DNA of 64,000 bases, taken from Colwellia sp. (lineage in GTDB: Bacteria; Pseudomonadota; Gammaproteobacteria; Enterobacterales; Alteromonadaceae). Location of the stretch: assembly GCA_013215385.1 (NCBI GenBank), contig JABSOY010000007.1, positions 310,001-374,000 of the forward strand, written 5' to 3'. This document shows, one piece after another, positions 62,731 through 64,000 of the stretch (position 1 is the first letter of the stretch; each line of letters begins with the position of its first letter). A program made the position numbers and the translations under genes. The notes beneath the pieces were generated by a model. That model did no database searches and was not told the DNA's origin. It saw only the letters and a list, made by a program, of their open reading frames with translations.

Positions 62731-63333
62731 CTACCAACCCACTGATTCTTTGGCCTTAGTTTTACGAATTTCGGTTTCATCTGCCCATTCTACTAGTCCA
62801 CTTTCTAAATCCATCAGACGTAAAGTGAATTTATAATAAACATCTGATTTATCTTTATTAGATTTTACAATACTAGATAAGTTGCCATATAACATATATT
62901 CGGCACCTATTTGCTTACCAAACTGAACGGCTTTATTGGTATCAACCATACCACCTTCTTGTTGGAATTTCATTTGCTCACGCGCCGCTTCAACTCGGCT
63001 CATATCAACAAAACGAAACTTTCCTGAACGTAATAATTTTGTAGAAATAGAATCAGTAATTGATTCTGTATCAATATGCTCGCTGGTTTTATTTTTAATG
63101 CGCTCAACAAACATAACCGGACGTTTATTTTGCGTTAAGGTACCAACAACTGGCGACAGTAATAAAGAGTCTGTCATTTCACCAGCAACTTTTTGTAAAT
63201 CAGTTGAACCAAAACTTATATCAGTAGTTTCTACAGCAGTCGCATCACCGTAACGTACCACAGATTTTTGCGCACAACCTGCGGCCATGGTAAGTGCTAA
63301 ACCAACGGTAGTAGCGAGCATTAATTTATTCAT
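62731..63333 (-). CDS. lpoB: Penicillin-binding protein activator LpoB
   Basis: LpoB is an outer-membrane lipoprotein that spans the periplasm to activate PBP1b. It has 200 residues, a lipobox (TMAAGC), and the conserved domain PVVGTLTQNKRPVMFVERIKN, ISTKLLRSGKFRFVD, FGKQIGAEYMLYGNLSS and YKFTLRLMDLESGLVEWADE. It lacks the long Pro-rich linker of E. coli LpoB, as expected for this group. It follows ycfL. Confidence 0.93.
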   Translation of the reverse strand: MNKLMLATTVGLALTMAAGCAQKSVVRYGDATAVETTDISFGSTDLQKVAGEMTDSLLLSPVVGTLTQNKRPVMFVERIKNKTSEHIDTESITDSISTKLLRSGKFRFVDMSRVEAAREQMKFQQEGGMVDTNKAVQFGKQIGAEYMLYGNLSSIVKSNKDKSDVYYKFTLRLMDLESGLVEWADETEIRKTKAKESVGW

Positions 63334-63402
63334 AATAATTCCTTAATATACATGTTAATAATTCTAAAATTTTTTATATTCGTTATAACCTAATACAGGT
63401 CT

Positions 63403-63849
63403 TTAATATTTATACGCCTTTTCAGGGATCTCTCGTACATAAACATTAAACGAAGCGACTTGCTCATTAGGGGCTAAACCACGTAATGTTGTCGATTGAA
63501 AGCCATGCAACTCAACGGGCTTCCACGGCGTTTTCCTTGATTCAACGACAAAACCTTGTGCGTCAAACCAGTTAAAATGGTATTGCAATTTCAATGATTT
63601 TTTAAAAGTACTTGCTAGCTGCAGGTTAATTTCTAATAAACCATTGGTTTTTCGTGATTTAACATTATCTATATTTAGCTTTAAAGCTAGTTTGGGGTTG
63701 TCTACTTTTAAATGCTTGGAAAAATCATCTCCTTGGGTCATTACACTTGTGCCCGTTCCTGACGTTGTTGGTGGTGTTGTATTAGAACAACCGATAACAA
63801 ATAATGAACTTAATACTGTAACGGCTGTGATCCCAATTAATTTTCTCAT
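63403..63849 (-). CDS. ycfL: YcfL-family lipoprotein
   Basis: A 148-residue lipoprotein with signal MRKLIGITAVTVLSSLFVIG and Cys at the lipobox. The domain reads LQYHFNWFDAQGFVV, WKPVELHGFQSTTLRGLAP and ASFNVYVRE, typical of the YcfL/DUF1425 family found next to lpoB. Function is unknown; it is thought to be envelope-linked. It lies between the COG3014 gene and lpoB. Confidence 0.9.
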   Translation of the reverse strand: MRKLIGITAVTVLSSLFVIGCSNTTPPTTSGTGTSVMTQGDDFSKHLKVDNPKLALKLNIDNVKSRKTNGLLEINLQLASTFKKSLKLQYHFNWFDAQGFVVESRKTPWKPVELHGFQSTTLRGLAPNEQVASFNVYVREIPEKAYKY

Positions 63850-63859
63850 CTAAAACTCC

Positions 63860-64000
63860 TTATAAATTTATTGATTGATAAGCGATATAACGGCCGATAG
63901 AAGTCACATAGATCAGGGTGACTCCGGTGTTTTTTATGTCGACATCAACCATTTTCTTTTTACCTGCTAATGAAAATGCTAACTGTTGTTTTCCTATAGG
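63860..64000 (-). CDS. C-terminal end of a COG3014-type protein (3' part only)
   Basis: The last 46 codons of a leftward gene are present, entering the window from its right edge and ending at TAA (63860-63862), 10 bases before the ycfL start. The end reads MVDVDIKNTGVTLIYVTSI and GRYIAYQSINL. Position upstream of ycfL-lpoB and this beta-rich end fit the COG3014 protein of marine gammaproteobacteria. The body lies outside the window. Confidence 0.75.
   Translation of the reverse strand, partial: PIGKQQLAFSLAGKKKMVDVDIKNTGVTLIYVTSIGRYIAYQSINL

Overview
The window reads as chromosomal DNA of a marine, AT-rich gammaproteobacterium, most likely Alteromonadales close to Colwellia or Thalassotalea. 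This is inferred from gene order (rluE-nudJ-mnmA-hflD-purB), a HexR-controlled Entner-Doudoroff cluster, PPC-tailed secreted proteases, a large TonB receptor, a COG3014-ycfL-lpoB locus and low GC. I saw no rRNA, tRNA, CRISPR array, prophage or complete insertion sequence. Genes are mostly housekeeping, with accessory genes between them.

Layout. 1-4900: a 5'-truncated membrane c-di-GMP phosphodiesterase, a two-gene ABC exporter and a eukaryotic-class S-adenosylmethionine decarboxylase. 4960-11250: aroG, a small secreted protein, a second-type secDF pair and metC. 11540-17180: divergent polB and dinG sharing one LexA box, then rluE behind a decayed 193-bp tandem duplication. 17185-22990: nudJ broken by a 266-bp MITE, then mnmA, hflD, purB, roxA and a GNAT gene. 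23220-29980: a Leu/Val-type dehydrogenase, two GAPDH-family genes, msrB and gnd. 30650-38865: a six-gene leftward sensory cluster (porin-like barrel, three-receiver hybrid kinase, CheR, CheB, receiver-kinase, small PstS-like protein). 39255-40125: a decayed GGDEF-EAL gene. 40204-48660: zwf-pgl-edd-glk-eda facing hexR-pykA. 48770-60180: a small P-loop kinase, a TonB receptor and three secreted metallopeptidases. 60400-64000: fdhD, small envelope genes, a second inverted MITE copy and the lpoB locus.

How the genes fit together. Glucose is phosphorylated by Glk, oxidised by Zwf and Pgl, and split by Edd and Eda. GapA and PykA take the triose to pyruvate, and Gnd gives a pentose-phosphate exit. 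HexR-like palindromes lie between zwf and hexR (two) and before gapA (one), which suggests one regulator for these scattered genes. The M4 protease, M28 aminopeptidase and second M28 peptidase form a peptide-degradation island beside a TonB receptor, consistent with life on protein-rich particles. polB and dinG form a compact SOS unit.

The points most worth follow-up are the eukaryote-type AdoMetDC with a changed substrate-contact residue, the sensor cluster that pairs CheR and CheB with a histidine kinase instead of a chemoreceptor, the MITE family and its disruption of nudJ, and a hairpin repeat shared by two distant gene ends. Family names come from recognised motifs; no database search was run.
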